Shown here piece by piece: positions 32,886 through 42,668 of a DNA stretch of 48,943 nucleotides; the first letter of the stretch is position 1; each line of letters opens with the position of its first letter. The stretch spans positions 1 to 48,943 of the forward strand of contig JAGBAK010000067.1 of NCBI GenBank assembly GCA_017938985.1, written 5' to 3'. The position numbers and the translations under genes were made by a program. Source of the DNA: Clostridia bacterium. GTDB taxonomy: Bacteria > Bacillota > Clostridia > Oscillospirales > Acutalibacteraceae. The notes under the pieces are model-generated. The model made no database searches. It was not told where the DNA came from and saw only the letters and a list, made by a program, of their open reading frames with translations.

Positions 32886-34043
32886 TTATTCGCTGAAGAA
32901 GCTGTCAAAAAGCGAAGTAATATCTTCGTCCTCTTTCAGTTCAACGTCTGAAGTTATTTTGTCAAGCTCTTCAAGATCTATTTCAAAGCCTTCAAAATCT
33001 TCAAGATCTTCTGACTCTTCTTCATCGCTTTCAGCGGCAATTGTCTGCTCTGCCACTGCTTCTTCAAGTGTTGCGGGAATTGCTTCCGGAGCAACGATAT
33101 CGTCAAAATTAAGTTCTTCAATCATGCTGAAAATGTCATCTTCGCCGGCTTCGTCCTCAACTTCTGCTGCAGGAGCCGGTTCTTCATAAACAGGGATATC
33201 AAGAACGTCAAGAATTTCTTCTTCTGTTTCTGCAACGTCATCAGCCTGAATTTCCTCTGTAACTGTTTCTGCAGGAATCTCTTCAGCAACTTCTTCTGCA
33301 ACGGTCTCGGAGATCACCTCGGCAACAGCTGCGGGAGCTTCTTCTACAGCAGGCTGAACGTCTTCATGTTCCTGAACTTTTTCGGCAACGGGAACTTCGG
33401 GAATCTTTACAGCCTCAATAACAGCAAGCTGGTCTTTGCAGAGCTTTTCTGCAGCAGCCTTATAGCTTTCCGTTTCTTTTCTGATTCTTTCAAGCTCGCA
33501 GGAATAATATTCAAAATCAGCCTTACTTCTGCCGATAATGTCTCTGCCCTGTGCTTCAGCTTTAAGCACGATTTCCGTAGCCTTCTGCTGAGCGGCAGTG
33601 ATTGCCTGCTCCGTTTCGTTCTGTGCTCTGTCTGTGAGCGACGTAACGGCAACTCTTGCGTTATCAACAATTTCCTTTGCCTTTTCTCTGGCTTCGTCAA
33701 CCATCTGGTTTGACTGAACTGTTGCTCCGTCAACAATTGTCTTTGCTTTTTCTTCCGCATCGGCAACAACTGCCTCTGCCTTTATGTTGGCATCCTTGTT
33801 GATTGTTTCGGCAAGGCGACGTGCATCAAGCAAAGCAAGCTTGATTGCCTCTTCGTCGCTGCGATAGCTTTCAAGCTTATCGGCAAGAATGCTGATTTTT
33901 TTGATAAGCTCCTTGTTATCCTGAAGAGCCTGTTCGTAGGATTCGGCAACGGTCTTTAAAAAGGCGTCAACCTCGTCTGCACTGTAAGCGCCTCTGCTGA
34001 CAGGAGTGAACATAGCGTTTAAAATCTGGTCAGTTGTAAGCAT
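32886..34043 (-). CDS. divIVA: DivIVA-domain cell-division protein
   Basis: The 385-residue protein starts with MLTTDQILNAMFTPVSRGAYSADEVDAFLKTVAESYEQAL, a clear DivIVA N-terminal domain. A long coiled coil (about residues 40-215) follows, with repeating Ala/Glu/Lys segments. The C-terminal half is acidic and repetitive (EEVAEEIPAETVTEE, EEESEDLEDFEGFEIDLEEL), much longer than typical DivIVA tails. It recognises negative membrane curvature and would recruit division or pole factors. It lies next to sepF (31 bp), consistent with a division cluster. A second DivIVA-like gene is at 25839. Confidence 0.9.
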   Translation of the reverse strand: MLTTDQILNAMFTPVSRGAYSADEVDAFLKTVAESYEQALQDNKELIKKISILADKLESYRSDEEAIKLALLDARRLAETINKDANIKAEAVVADAEEKAKTIVDGATVQSNQMVDEAREKAKEIVDNARVAVTSLTDRAQNETEQAITAAQQKATEIVLKAEAQGRDIIGRSKADFEYYSCELERIRKETESYKAAAEKLCKDQLAVIEAVKIPEVPVAEKVQEHEDVQPAVEEAPAAVAEVISETVAEEVAEEIPAETVTEEIQADDVAETEEEILDVLDIPVYEEPAPAAEVEDEAGEDDIFSMIEELNFDDIVAPEAIPATLEEAVAEQTIAAESDEEESEDLEDFEGFEIDLEELDKITSDVELKEDEDITSLFDSFFSE

Positions 34044-34073
34044 AACAAAATACTTCCTCTCTCACAAAATTAA

Positions 34074-34559
34074 TTACTGCTCAAGTGTCGCAGTGTTGAT
34101 TTCATCAACAAGTTCGCCCGAAACGGGAACGTTATAAGGAGTAATGATATAAGCTCTGCCTGCAACCTTTTTGAAATCGCCGTGATTTGCATAGGCAACG
34201 CCGTAAAGAAAATCTATGATTCTCTGTGAAACGTCATTGGGGCAGGTTTCAAGGTTGAGGATAACAATTCTTTTTTCGTTAAGAATATCGGCAACCTCGC
34301 CAACCTCTTCAAATCTGTCAATCTTCTGAAAAACAACGTGGGGCTTGGGCTGATTTGCAGCAGCCTTGGGAGCATTGATGTTCACAACGTTTGAAGCCGC
34401 TTTTTCTGTTCTTGAGTGAGGGGTATACTGAACCTGAGGCTGAGCTGCAGGCTGTGCGGGTGCATAGTCAAAATCGTCTGCATATCCGCCTTCTGCGCCC
34501 TCGATATAATCATCATCCGTTACATTGATAAACTGCTTAAGCTTGTCTTTGAATCCCAT
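34074..34559 (-). CDS. sepF: Cell division protein SepF
   Basis: The 161-residue protein begins MGFKDKLKQFINVTDDDY, an amphipathic membrane-targeting helix, followed by a disordered Ala/Pro/Gln linker. The conserved core starts at about residue 75 (FEEVGEVADILNEKRIVILNLETCPNDVSQRIIDFLYGVAYANHGDFKKVAGRAYIITPYNV). SepF binds FtsZ and anchors the Z ring to the membrane. It sits between yggS upstream and divIVA downstream, the standard Firmicutes order. The ATG follows GGAGGAATAATT. Confidence 0.95.
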   Translation of the reverse strand: MGFKDKLKQFINVTDDDYIEGAEGGYADDFDYAPAQPAAQPQVQYTPHSRTEKAASNVVNINAPKAAANQPKPHVVFQKIDRFEEVGEVADILNEKRIVILNLETCPNDVSQRIIDFLYGVAYANHGDFKKVAGRAYIITPYNVPVSGELVDEINTATLEQ

Positions 34560-34574
34560 AATTATTCCTCCTTG

Positions 34575-35300
34575 TTATCTGTAAATTCTTGCGCCGAAAA
34601 TTGCCGAACCGATTCTGACAAGATTCGCACCCTCAAGAATTGCACTTTCATAATCGCCTGACATTCCCATTGAGAGAACGTTCATACTTATATTATCTAT
34701 TTTTTTTGCGCCAATGTCAATAAACATACGCCTCATATTTGAAAAAACAGCACGAATTTCCGCTTCTTTTTCGCAAATGGGAGCTACACACATAAGTCCG
34801 TTGACCGTAATACCGTCAATTTCGGCAATTTCACAGGCTTTTTCAAAAAGCTCGTCAGATGAAAAACCGAATTTGCTGTCCTCATTACCGACGTTAACCT
34901 CAAGCAAAACCTTGGTAATTATCCCCTGCTGAACGGAGCGTTTGCCTATCTCTTTGGCAATATCTACCGTATCAACAGACTGGATTGTGTCAACCTTGCC
35001 CACAATTTTTTTGACCTTGTTCGACTGCAGATGACCTATAAGATGAGCCTTGCAACCGGCCAGATTAAGCTCCGGCTCTTTGAGCAACAACTCCTGCACC
35101 TTGTTCTCACCAATCAAACCGATACCGCAGTCAATGGCTTTGTTTATAAACTTTGGCTCAACCGTTTTTGTGACCGCCATAAGAGCCACTTCTTCGGGCA
35201 GTCTGCCGCTTTTGATTGCCGATTCGGCAATATCGTTGCGGATTATTTTAAGATTTTCTTCTATTGCAGAAAAGCGTTCTTCATCCGATAACCATACCAT
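34575..35300 (-). CDS. yggS: YggS-family pyridoxal phosphate homeostasis protein
   Basis: The 241-residue TIM-barrel protein carries the PLP lysine in VALMAVTKTVEP, then LIGENKVQELL, AHLIGHLQSNKVKKI, LLEVNVGNEDSKFGF, LMCVAP, and the phosphate-binding end LSMGMSGDYESAILEGANLVRIGSAIFG. The PLPBP family binds PLP without catalysing a classical reaction and keeps the cellular PLP pool balanced. Its ATG lies inside the end of the HlyD-like gene (20-bp overlap), and sepF begins 15 bp after its stop. The yggS-sepF pairing is typical of Firmicutes. Confidence 0.95.
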   Translation of the reverse strand: MVWLSDEERFSAIEENLKIIRNDIAESAIKSGRLPEEVALMAVTKTVEPKFINKAIDCGIGLIGENKVQELLLKEPELNLAGCKAHLIGHLQSNKVKKIVGKVDTIQSVDTVDIAKEIGKRSVQQGIITKVLLEVNVGNEDSKFGFSSDELFEKACEIAEIDGITVNGLMCVAPICEKEAEIRAVFSNMRRMFIDIGAKKIDNISMNVLSMGMSGDYESAILEGANLVRIGSAIFGARIYR

Positions 35301-36531
35301 CGCTTAAATCCTTTCCCGAAATAATTACTTCGTCATAGAGTTCAAGATGCGGATACGCAAGCTTTACATCTTCATCAGGAGCGGCAACAATATATTTATC
35401 GTCGGTATAAAGAACGTTTACGCTTCTGAAATTAACGATGTTTGCTCTGCGCACGTAAACACCTGCGTTGCCGTCCGAGTCAAAGCGAAGGGCATCCTTA
35501 CTGATTCTTAAACCCGTGTGCTCACTTATAACAACCTTACCGCTGACCTTACGCAACGAAGCAAGCTCATCATTCATAAGGTTACACTTAAAAACAACAA
35601 TTGATTTATTGCCCTCAACCGCCGTGACGGAATGCACTTTTGTTTTGACGGTTTGTTTGTCAGAGCTGCCGAGAATAAGCTTAATCTCTTTGCCCTTATC
35701 AAATCCTACAACCTTGCCCGTATCCATAACCGTTGCAACATACCAGTTATAGCCGTTTATAATTTTGCCGATTGTGTTTTCAGAAACGGCTGCCTGCTTT
35801 GCATCAAACGCTTTCTGAAGCATATCGGTTGTAAGATTTTCGATATCAGCAACGGTCAGCACGTTTTCAAAGCCGTCTGCCTCACCGGCAAAATAGCCTG
35901 CCGATTGCGCAGAAATAATTGAAGAAACTGTTGCCGCACTTTCAAGCGACGTTACCTGTGCGGTAAGCTCCGCTATTTTTGCTTTGCAGTCAACTGCCTG
36001 ACCGAGCGAAACCTGACGGCGTGAAATCTTTTCGTTAAGAACAAGCTTGCTGTCTTCAATAGCCGAATAGTTTTCGTCATAAGCAGCATTGATTAAAGCC
36101 ATAAACTCGCTGTCAATTTCCAATGCAAGCTTGGTCATATCAACGTTATCGAGTGTGAGCTGGGTGTCAATCGAGCTGTAAACCTCAAGCTTTTTTCTCA
36201 GGCTTGCAGCCTCAACATAATTGCCTGCGGTTTCCTCGTCAGAAAAAACTGCAGCAATTGAACTGCCCTTGCTGACCCTTTCGCCGTTTTCGGCAAGCTG
36301 AACCGTGACACCCGAACCGTTTGAAGTAAGAAGTGTTTCATCACGGATAACAAACATTTCGGCATCAACTGTTTCAAGAACGGTCTGAACGTATGCCGTT
36401 TCGGTATTATAGGATTGAGCCGTCAACCCGTAAAGCTCGGCGGCAAAAAAGCCAACGACAACCACGGCTGCTACAGCCGCCAGAATTTTTAAAAGTCTGT
36501 CTCGGGATTTCACAAGCTCACTTCCCTTCAA
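35281..36531 (-). CDS. HlyD-like membrane-anchored adaptor protein
   Basis: The 416-residue protein has one N-terminal membrane segment (LLKILAAVAAVVVVGFFAAEL, about residues 13-33). A barrel-sandwich half-motif follows (ETVDAEMFVIRDETLLTSNGSGVTVQLAENGERVSKGSSIAAVFS), then a long helical hairpin (about residues 95-200) and a C-terminal beta region. This is the HlyD/membrane-fusion-protein layout. In Clostridia such genes sit next to sepF and yggS and have no efflux pump beside them, so a role in envelope or division is possible but not proven. It overlaps miaA upstream by 14 bp and yggS downstream by 20 bp, so it belongs to the same operon. Confidence 0.8.
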   Translation of the reverse strand: MKGSELVKSRDRLLKILAAVAAVVVVGFFAAELYGLTAQSYNTETAYVQTVLETVDAEMFVIRDETLLTSNGSGVTVQLAENGERVSKGSSIAAVFSDEETAGNYVEAASLRKKLEVYSSIDTQLTLDNVDMTKLALEIDSEFMALINAAYDENYSAIEDSKLVLNEKISRRQVSLGQAVDCKAKIAELTAQVTSLESAATVSSIISAQSAGYFAGEADGFENVLTVADIENLTTDMLQKAFDAKQAAVSENTIGKIINGYNWYVATVMDTGKVVGFDKGKEIKLILGSSDKQTVKTKVHSVTAVEGNKSIVVFKCNLMNDELASLRKVSGKVVISEHTGLRISKDALRFDSDGNAGVYVRRANIVNFRSVNVLYTDDKYIVAAPDEDVKLAYPHLELYDEVIISGKDLSDGMVIG

Positions 36532-37456
36532 TAATATTTAAAGCTGCTCTGAGCATATCGTCAAAGCAAGTATAATCGTCAATATAAATAAAATTCATTC
36601 TTTCGTCACGCCTGAACCAGGTCAGCTGACGCTTGGCATAACGGCGTGTTTGCATTTTAAGATTTTCGATGCATTCATCAAGCGGCTTTTCGCCCGCAAA
36701 ATAAGGGTTCAGTTCCTTATAACCTATAGCCTGCTTCGCCGTTCTGCCGAGAGGGTTTTCATAAAACGCTTTCGCCTCTTCAACAAGACCCGTTTCAAGC
36801 ATAACATCAACCCTTTTGTTGATTCTGTCATAAAGAAACTGTCTGTCCCTTGCATCAAGACAGATTGCAACGGTTTCAAACGGAGAAGCCGCATTTCTTG
36901 ACTGCTTGTTCTGGTCGGTAATGGTTTTGCCCGTTGTGTGATAAATCTCAAGCGCTCTTATCACCCTGCCGAGATTATTGGGATGAAGCCTTGAAGCTGC
37001 CTCGGGGTCAACCTCAGCGAGTTCATCAAGTAAGGTCTGTGCGCCCTCTTTTTCTGCTCTTTTACGGAGCATTTCACGGTATTCAAAATCGGTTTCTTCG
37101 GGCAAAAATTCAATATTATCAACAAGCGATGAATAATAAAGACCTGTGCCGCCGACAAGTACGGCTCGTTTGCCGCGTGAATGTATATCTGATATTATTT
37201 CTTTTGCCGTTTCGCAATACTTTGCAACGCTGAAAACCTCGTCAGGCTCGGCAAAACCGATAAGATGGTGAGGCACGCCCTGAGTTTCTTCGTCAGTCGG
37301 TTTTGCTGTTGCAATATCCATGCCTTTATAAATCTGCATTGAATCGCACGAAACCGCTTCGCCGCCAAGCGCCTTGCACACGGCAACGGCAAGCGAAGTT
37401 TTGCCCGAGGCTGTCGGGCCGACTATTGCAATTAACGGTATTTTAGACTCTGCCAA
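36518..37456 (-). CDS. miaA: tRNA dimethylallyltransferase MiaA
   Basis: The 312-residue protein has the P-loop IVGPTASGKTSLAVAV (about residues 10-25). The conserved motifs SCDSMQIYKGMDIATAKPT and LVGGTGLYYSSLVDNI follow, and YAKRQLTWFRRDERMNFI is near the C-terminus. MiaA adds a dimethylallyl group to adenosine 37 of tRNAs that read codons starting with U; MiaB, encoded at 42669, then thiomethylates it. The gene overlaps mutL upstream and the HlyD-like gene downstream by 14 bp each. Confidence 0.97.
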   Translation of the reverse strand: MAESKIPLIAIVGPTASGKTSLAVAVCKALGGEAVSCDSMQIYKGMDIATAKPTDEETQGVPHHLIGFAEPDEVFSVAKYCETAKEIISDIHSRGKRAVLVGGTGLYYSSLVDNIEFLPEETDFEYREMLRKRAEKEGAQTLLDELAEVDPEAASRLHPNNLGRVIRALEIYHTTGKTITDQNKQSRNAASPFETVAICLDARDRQFLYDRINKRVDVMLETGLVEEAKAFYENPLGRTAKQAIGYKELNPYFAGEKPLDECIENLKMQTRRYAKRQLTWFRRDERMNFIYIDDYTCFDDMLRAALNIIEGK

Positions 37457-39416
37457 AATTCTTTTCCAGCTCTCTTTTTGTCATTTCGATTAATACAGGT
37501 CTGCCGTGGGGGCAGTAGCGGATATCGGGCATTGAAAGAAGCTGCTTTGCAAAACGCTCCATTTCAAGGCGTGACGTGAAATTGCCTGCCTTGATTGCAC
37601 TTCGGCACGCAACGGAATGGAAAATCCAATCCATCTTTTCAAAAGCAACGTCCTGCTTTTTATCAACGAATCTGCCTGCGATTTCACTGATAACCTCTTC
37701 AACGTCGTCTGCAGAAAGCTCCATAGGGCATTCCCTGACGATAACACAGCCGTTGCCGAAATCCTCAACCTCAAAACCCGAATCGTTTATAAGCTCAAGA
37801 TTCTCGATTGTTGCGGCATATTCTTCTTTTGAAAGTGTTACGGTAACAGGCAGCAGAAGAAGCTGAGGTGTTCTTTCTCCGCTTTCTTTTCTGAGTTTTT
37901 CGTAAATAATTCTTTCGTGTGCGGCGTGCTTATCAATGATAACCATTTTGCCGCGATATTCGCAGATGATGTATGTTTTAAACGCTTCGCCGATAAGAAG
38001 AAACTCTTCTTCGGAAAAAGCTTCTGTTTCTGTTTTTGTTTCGATTTGGGGTTCAACCTTTATTTCAGGCTGAACGGGTCTGACCTCAACGGGAGCAACC
38101 GAAACGGCAGGAATAACCTCCGTCTTGACCTCTTCATTCTTTTTTGAGGGCGAATTGAGAAGAATATCCTCTGTTGTTTCGGGCTTAACGCTCGGTTTAC
38201 CGTCGGGCGATGAAAGTCTTACAACGGATGGCGGTGTCACCCGCTTAACCTCAACCGCAGGCTTCGGCGCTTGCGTGACAACCGTTTGCTTCGGCGCTTC
38301 GGCTTTTGGGATATGCTGCCAGAAATCTTTGACAGGCGCAGGCTTTTGCGTTATAACAAGCTGCTCTGCAGGCTTTTCGGGCGCCTTGTAAAAATCTTTT
38401 TTTATTTCACGCACCTGCTTCGGGGTGTCGCCCGAATCAAGCGCATTCTTGCACGCATAGTAAACTGCGTTGAATATCATTCGCTCGTCCGAAAATCTGA
38501 CCTCTGTTTTTGCAGGGTGAACGTTAACGTCAACAAGCGACGGGTCAATTTCTATGTTGAGAACGCAGGACGGGAATTTGCCGACCATAATTGAGTTTTT
38601 ATAAGCTTCACTCAAAGCGGCACTGCCCGTACCTGTTTTGATAAGTCTGTTATTGATAAAGAAAAACTGCATATTGCGGTTTGGTCTTGCCGCAACGGGT
38701 CTTGAAACGTAACCGCTTATTTTAACGCCGTTCGTTTCTGCCGACGCAGGAATAAGCGTTTCTGAAAATTCCTTGCCGAAAACCTCACGGATGCAGGTGT
38801 GCAAATCGCCTCTGCCGCTTGTGATGAGCACCTGCTTACCCTCACGGATAAAGCGGATTGAAACCTCGGGGTGAGAAAGAGCAATTCTGTCAACAACGCC
38901 TGCAATTGCATTTGCTTCGGTTACGTCTTTTTTGAGAAATTTCATTCTTGCGGGAGTTTTATAGAACAATTCTCTCACGATTATTGTTGTGCCCTTGGGA
39001 CAACCTGCATCGTCGCAAAGTATTTCTTCACCGCTTTCGATAACGTATCTTGTTCCGATATCCTCATCGGCAGGTGCCGTCATAACCTCAACCCTTGCAA
39101 CGGCGCATATGCTTGCAAGTGCCTCTCCTCTGAAGCCGAGGGTCATTATGCTGTTGAGGTCATCTGCGGCTGAAATTTTGCTTGTTGCGTGGCTGACAAA
39201 GGCGTTTCGGATATCATCCCTTGAAATGCCGCAGCCGTTATCGGTTATGCGGATATACGAAATACCGCCGTTTTTGATTTCTACGGTAACGGTATCCGCA
39301 CCTGCGTCAATCGAGTTTTCAAGAAGCTCCTTAACAACCGACGCCGGGCGCTCAACAACCTCGCCTGCCGCAATAAGCTCGGCAAGCTGTTTTGAAAGAA
39401 CATTGATTCTCGGCAT
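37443..39416 (-). CDS. mutL: DNA mismatch repair protein MutL
   Basis: ATG 39416 (MPRINVLSKQLAELIAAGEVVERP) follows AAAGGAGGTTCCTT; the frame is open to 39461 without a better site. The ~657-residue protein has the GHKL ATPase motifs ELLENSIDAGAD, ITDNGCGISRDD and TLGFRGEALASI, then a Pro/Val-rich linker (about residues 335-465). The C-terminal domain carries DKHAAHERIIYE, a version of the endonuclease motif DQHA(X)2E(X)4E with Lys for Gln, plus ACRSAIKAG and YCPHGRPVLI. This is therefore a nicking, MutH-independent MutL. mutS lies directly upstream (87 bp), and miaA overlaps its end. Confidence 0.97.
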   Translation of the reverse strand: MPRINVLSKQLAELIAAGEVVERPASVVKELLENSIDAGADTVTVEIKNGGISYIRITDNGCGISRDDIRNAFVSHATSKISAADDLNSIMTLGFRGEALASICAVARVEVMTAPADEDIGTRYVIESGEEILCDDAGCPKGTTIIVRELFYKTPARMKFLKKDVTEANAIAGVVDRIALSHPEVSIRFIREGKQVLITSGRGDLHTCIREVFGKEFSETLIPASAETNGVKISGYVSRPVAARPNRNMQFFFINNRLIKTGTGSAALSEAYKNSIMVGKFPSCVLNIEIDPSLVDVNVHPAKTEVRFSDERMIFNAVYYACKNALDSGDTPKQVREIKKDFYKAPEKPAEQLVITQKPAPVKDFWQHIPKAEAPKQTVVTQAPKPAVEVKRVTPPSVVRLSSPDGKPSVKPETTEDILLNSPSKKNEEVKTEVIPAVSVAPVEVRPVQPEIKVEPQIETKTETEAFSEEEFLLIGEAFKTYIICEYRGKMVIIDKHAAHERIIYEKLRKESGERTPQLLLLPVTVTLSKEEYAATIENLELINDSGFEVEDFGNGCVIVRECPMELSADDVEEVISEIAGRFVDKKQDVAFEKMDWIFHSVACRSAIKAGNFTSRLEMERFAKQLLSMPDIRYCPHGRPVLIEMTKRELEKNFGRV

Positions 39417-39502
39417 AAGGAACCTCCTTTTTGTCAGTGAACAGTTAATAGCGAAAAGCAAAAAGTTTCGGAAGGGCTGCGCCCTTGCCCGTTTTAATTG
39501 AG

Positions 39503-42103
39503 TCAGTTATTTGCCTGCTTTGCAAGCTCATAAAGCACCGTCATTGCTTCAATCGGGGTAAGAGTGTTTACGTCAAGCTTTTTCAGCTTTTCAACAATTT
39601 CGTTTGCGGTTGAGCTGCCGAAAGAAATCTGGCTTTCTTCTTCGTTTCTTGAAACGGTAACAACTCTCTGCACGCCCTGCGTTTCAAGCTCGTTGAGAAC
39701 AACCTTTGCCCTTTCAACAACGCTGTTGGGCACGCCTGCAAGCTTTGCGACCTCAATACCGTAGCTGCCGTCTGCACAGCCCGGAACAATGCGGCGAAGG
39801 AAAGTGATGTCATCGCCTCTTTTTTTGACGGCAATGTTATAATTTCTGACGCCGTCAACGCTTTCTTCAAGCTCTGTCAACTCGTGATAATGCGTTGCAA
39901 AAAGAGTTTTTGCACCAAGTCTGCGTTTATCTGCCGCAAACTCAAGAACGGCTCTTGCGATGCTCATACCGTCAAAGGTTGAAGTGCCTCTGCCGATTTC
40001 GTCAAAAATAATAAGGCTCTTTGACGTTGCGTTTTTGAGGATATCCGCAACCTCGTTCATTTCAACCATAAAGGTTGATGAACCCGACGAAAGGTCGTCG
40101 CTTGCACCGATACGGGTATATATTCCGTCAACGACGCAAAGCTCGGCAGACGTTGCGGGAACAAAGCTGCCTGCCTGCGCCATAAGCGAAATAAGCGCAA
40201 CCTGACGCATATAGGTTGATTTACCTGCCATATTGGGACCCGTTATGATTGCGCAGCGGTTATCCGCACAGTCAAGTCTGGTGTCGTTGGGTACAAACGG
40301 AGAATCCAGCATTTTTTCAACAACAGGATGTCTGCCGTCGGTAACGTTAATCATTGTACCTGCGTTCATAACGGGACAGCAGTAGTTATTTTCTGCCGCA
40401 ACCCTTGCAAACGAAGCAAGTACGTCTATAGCGGCAACCGACGACGCCGTTTTCTGGATTTCATAAAGATGTTCCGCTGTCTTTTTGCGGACTGTATCAA
40501 AAATTTCATATTCAAGGCGCACAATTCGCTCCTGTGCACCGAGAACCTTTGATTCAAGTTCCTTGAGTTCCTGCGTTATGTAGCGCTCGCAGTTGGCAAG
40601 TGTCTGCTTTCTGATGTAATCTTCGGGAACAAGCTCCTTGTAGGAATTTGAAACTTCAATATAATAGCCAAAAACACGGTTGTAGCCGATTTTGAGCTTC
40701 TTTATACCCGTTTTTTCTTGCTCACGGAGCTGGATATCGGCAATATATCCCTTGCCGTTGTTGACTATATCGCGCAAAGAATCAAGTTCTTCGTTGAAGC
40801 CGTCTTTTATCATACCGCCCTCACGAACGGAAAAAGGCGGTTCGTCCTCGATAGCATTTTCAATCATCGCAACCGTTTCTTCAAGCGGTGTTATGCCTGA
40901 ACAAAGCTCATTGAGAAGAGCACTTCTGCAATCTGCAAGATACTGCTTTATCGTCGGCATACGTCCGAGCGTTGCCGAAAGCGCTTTAAGCTCCCTTGCG
41001 TTTGCGGTTGCGTAAGCGATTCTTGTTATGAGGCGTTCCATATCCTGACAGCCTGTAAGTGAAGATATCAGGTCGTCACGCAGAACTGGATTTTCATAAA
41101 GCTCCGAAACTGCATTGTGGCGTTTGGTTATACCTGCAATGCCGATAAGCGGCTGTTCAAGCCACGAACGGAGCATACGCTTGCCCATTGAGGTTTTGGT
41201 TTTATCAAGCACCCAGAGAAGTGAGCCTCGCTTTTCCCTGTTGCGCATTGTTTCGGTTATTTCAAGGTTTCGCATTGCCGAAACGTCAAGGCGCATAAAG
41301 CTGCTTTCGCCGTAAAAATCAATACTTTTGATGTTTTCAAGCTCGGTTTTCTGAACGCTCTTAAGATAATCCATAACTGCACCCAGAGCCGAAACGGCGG
41401 CAGGCTCATTATCGAGCGACAGCTCTGAAAGGGATTTAACACCGAAATGTCTCATCAGTGTTGCGGAAGCTTTTGAAAGGTCAAAGCAATCATCGTCAAG
41501 CAAATCACAGGACGAATTGAGTCTGGTTTTGATAAAATCCGTAACCTGAGTAAGCTTGAGCACGTCAGAGCAGATTATAATTTCGCTGGGCATAAATCTG
41601 CCAAGCTCGTTGATAATTCTGCGCTGTGCGTTTTTGCTTTCAAAACTCGTTACGTGAACGCTGCCTGTGGATATATCGGCAAAGCAGAGACCGATTTTGG
41701 TTTTTGAATCATAGATGCAAGCAAGAAAATTGTTTTTGCTTTCGTCAAGCATCGTGCTCTCTATAACCGTGCCGGGTGTAAGAACTCTTGTTACGTCTCT
41801 CTTAACAAGTCCCTTTGCGGTTGCAGGGTCCTCAAGCTGCTCGCAGATTGCAACCTTATATCCCTTTGCAACAAGGCGTGCAATATAAGAATCTGCGCTG
41901 TGGAAGGGCACGCCGCACATGGGCGCTCTTTCTTCCTGACCGCAGTCCCTGCCCGTGAGCACAAGCTCAAGCTCTGCAGACACAAGCTTTGCGTCATCAA
42001 AGAACATCTCATAAAAATCACCCAGACGGAACATAAGAATTGTGTCGGGGTAATTCTTTTTTATTTCAAAATATTGCTTCATCATCGGGGTAAGCTCTGC
42101 CAT
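39503..42103 (-). CDS. mutS: DNA mismatch repair protein MutS
   Basis: The 866-residue protein starts MAELTPMMKQYFEIKKNYPDTILMFRLGDFYEMFFDDAK; the mismatch-binding Phe-x-Glu motif reads GDFYEMFF. The ATPase domain has Walker A ITGPNMAGKSTYMRQ (about residues 622-636), Walker B IIFDEIGRGTSTFDG (about 698-712), and FATHYHELTELE. It detects base mismatches and recruits MutL. Length and motifs are standard. The start follows an AAAGG a little far upstream (about 14 bp). It belongs to a leftward cluster with mutL and miaA downstream and the YlbF-like gene 82 bp upstream. Confidence 0.98.
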   Translation of the reverse strand: MAELTPMMKQYFEIKKNYPDTILMFRLGDFYEMFFDDAKLVSAELELVLTGRDCGQEERAPMCGVPFHSADSYIARLVAKGYKVAICEQLEDPATAKGLVKRDVTRVLTPGTVIESTMLDESKNNFLACIYDSKTKIGLCFADISTGSVHVTSFESKNAQRRIINELGRFMPSEIIICSDVLKLTQVTDFIKTRLNSSCDLLDDDCFDLSKASATLMRHFGVKSLSELSLDNEPAAVSALGAVMDYLKSVQKTELENIKSIDFYGESSFMRLDVSAMRNLEITETMRNREKRGSLLWVLDKTKTSMGKRMLRSWLEQPLIGIAGITKRHNAVSELYENPVLRDDLISSLTGCQDMERLITRIAYATANARELKALSATLGRMPTIKQYLADCRSALLNELCSGITPLEETVAMIENAIEDEPPFSVREGGMIKDGFNEELDSLRDIVNNGKGYIADIQLREQEKTGIKKLKIGYNRVFGYYIEVSNSYKELVPEDYIRKQTLANCERYITQELKELESKVLGAQERIVRLEYEIFDTVRKKTAEHLYEIQKTASSVAAIDVLASFARVAAENNYCCPVMNAGTMINVTDGRHPVVEKMLDSPFVPNDTRLDCADNRCAIITGPNMAGKSTYMRQVALISLMAQAGSFVPATSAELCVVDGIYTRIGASDDLSSGSSTFMVEMNEVADILKNATSKSLIIFDEIGRGTSTFDGMSIARAVLEFAADKRRLGAKTLFATHYHELTELEESVDGVRNYNIAVKKRGDDITFLRRIVPGCADGSYGIEVAKLAGVPNSVVERAKVVLNELETQGVQRVVTVSRNEEESQISFGSSTANEIVEKLKKLDVNTLTPIEAMTVLYELAKQANN

Positions 42104-42185
42104 TTAAGTCTACCGTACCTTTCAAAAAATCCCGCTAAGGTGCAGAAAAGAAGCTTTGCGCCTCTTTTCTGCAATTGTTTGATAA

Positions 42186-42602
42186 TCAGTGGCAACCGCT
42201 GCAGGATGAGCATTCGCCGCCGCAGTTATGCTCGGGCTGCTTGGGCTCGCAGGTTGCAGGGTCTTCGCCCTGAAGGCAAAGTGCAAAAATGCCGTTGATG
42301 TAGTTCATAAGCTCATCAATAGCGCCTCTTGCAGCTTCAAAAGCCTGCATATTGGGGTTAGCCATAATCTTTGTGTAGATTTCGCCGAACTCCTTATCAT
42401 AAGCCTGAAGCTTCTGTTCGTTCTTGTCTTCCTTTGAAGCTTCGTGCTGGAAGGACATTTGGATAAGCTGGATTCTTGCGATAAGCTCGTTGAGCTCCTT
42501 ATCCTCTTCGCTTGCCTTCTGAACTTCCATGAATTTGAGATAGCGCTCGTCCTGCTGAAGAAGTGCGCCGAGTTCTCTTGCTTTTGCAATAATTGCGTCC
42601 AT
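42186..42602 (-). CDS. YlbF/YmcA-family regulator with Cys-rich tail
   Basis: The 138-residue protein begins MDAIIAKARELGALLQQDERYLKFMEVQKASEEDKELNELI, the all-helical YlbF/YmcA fold (about residues 1-110). In Bacillus, YlbF, YmcA and YaaT form a complex that tunes RNase Y cleavage and thus sporulation, competence and biofilm formation. The C-terminus here is unusual for a soluble regulator: EHNCGGECSSCSGCH, with five Cys and two His in 15 residues, which could bind a metal or Fe-S cluster. YmcA/YlbF of Bacillus bind 4Fe-4S clusters, so this tail fits. ATG follows AGGAGAAACAAAA. It lies between miaB and mutS. Confidence 0.85.
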   Translation of the reverse strand: MDAIIAKARELGALLQQDERYLKFMEVQKASEEDKELNELIARIQLIQMSFQHEASKEDKNEQKLQAYDKEFGEIYTKIMANPNMQAFEAARGAIDELMNYINGIFALCLQGEDPATCEPKQPEHNCGGECSSCSGCH

Positions 42603-42668
42603 TTTTGTTTCTCCTAACTGAAAAATATTTTTGATAAATTACGAAAAAACGTAAAATATTAAACCGAA

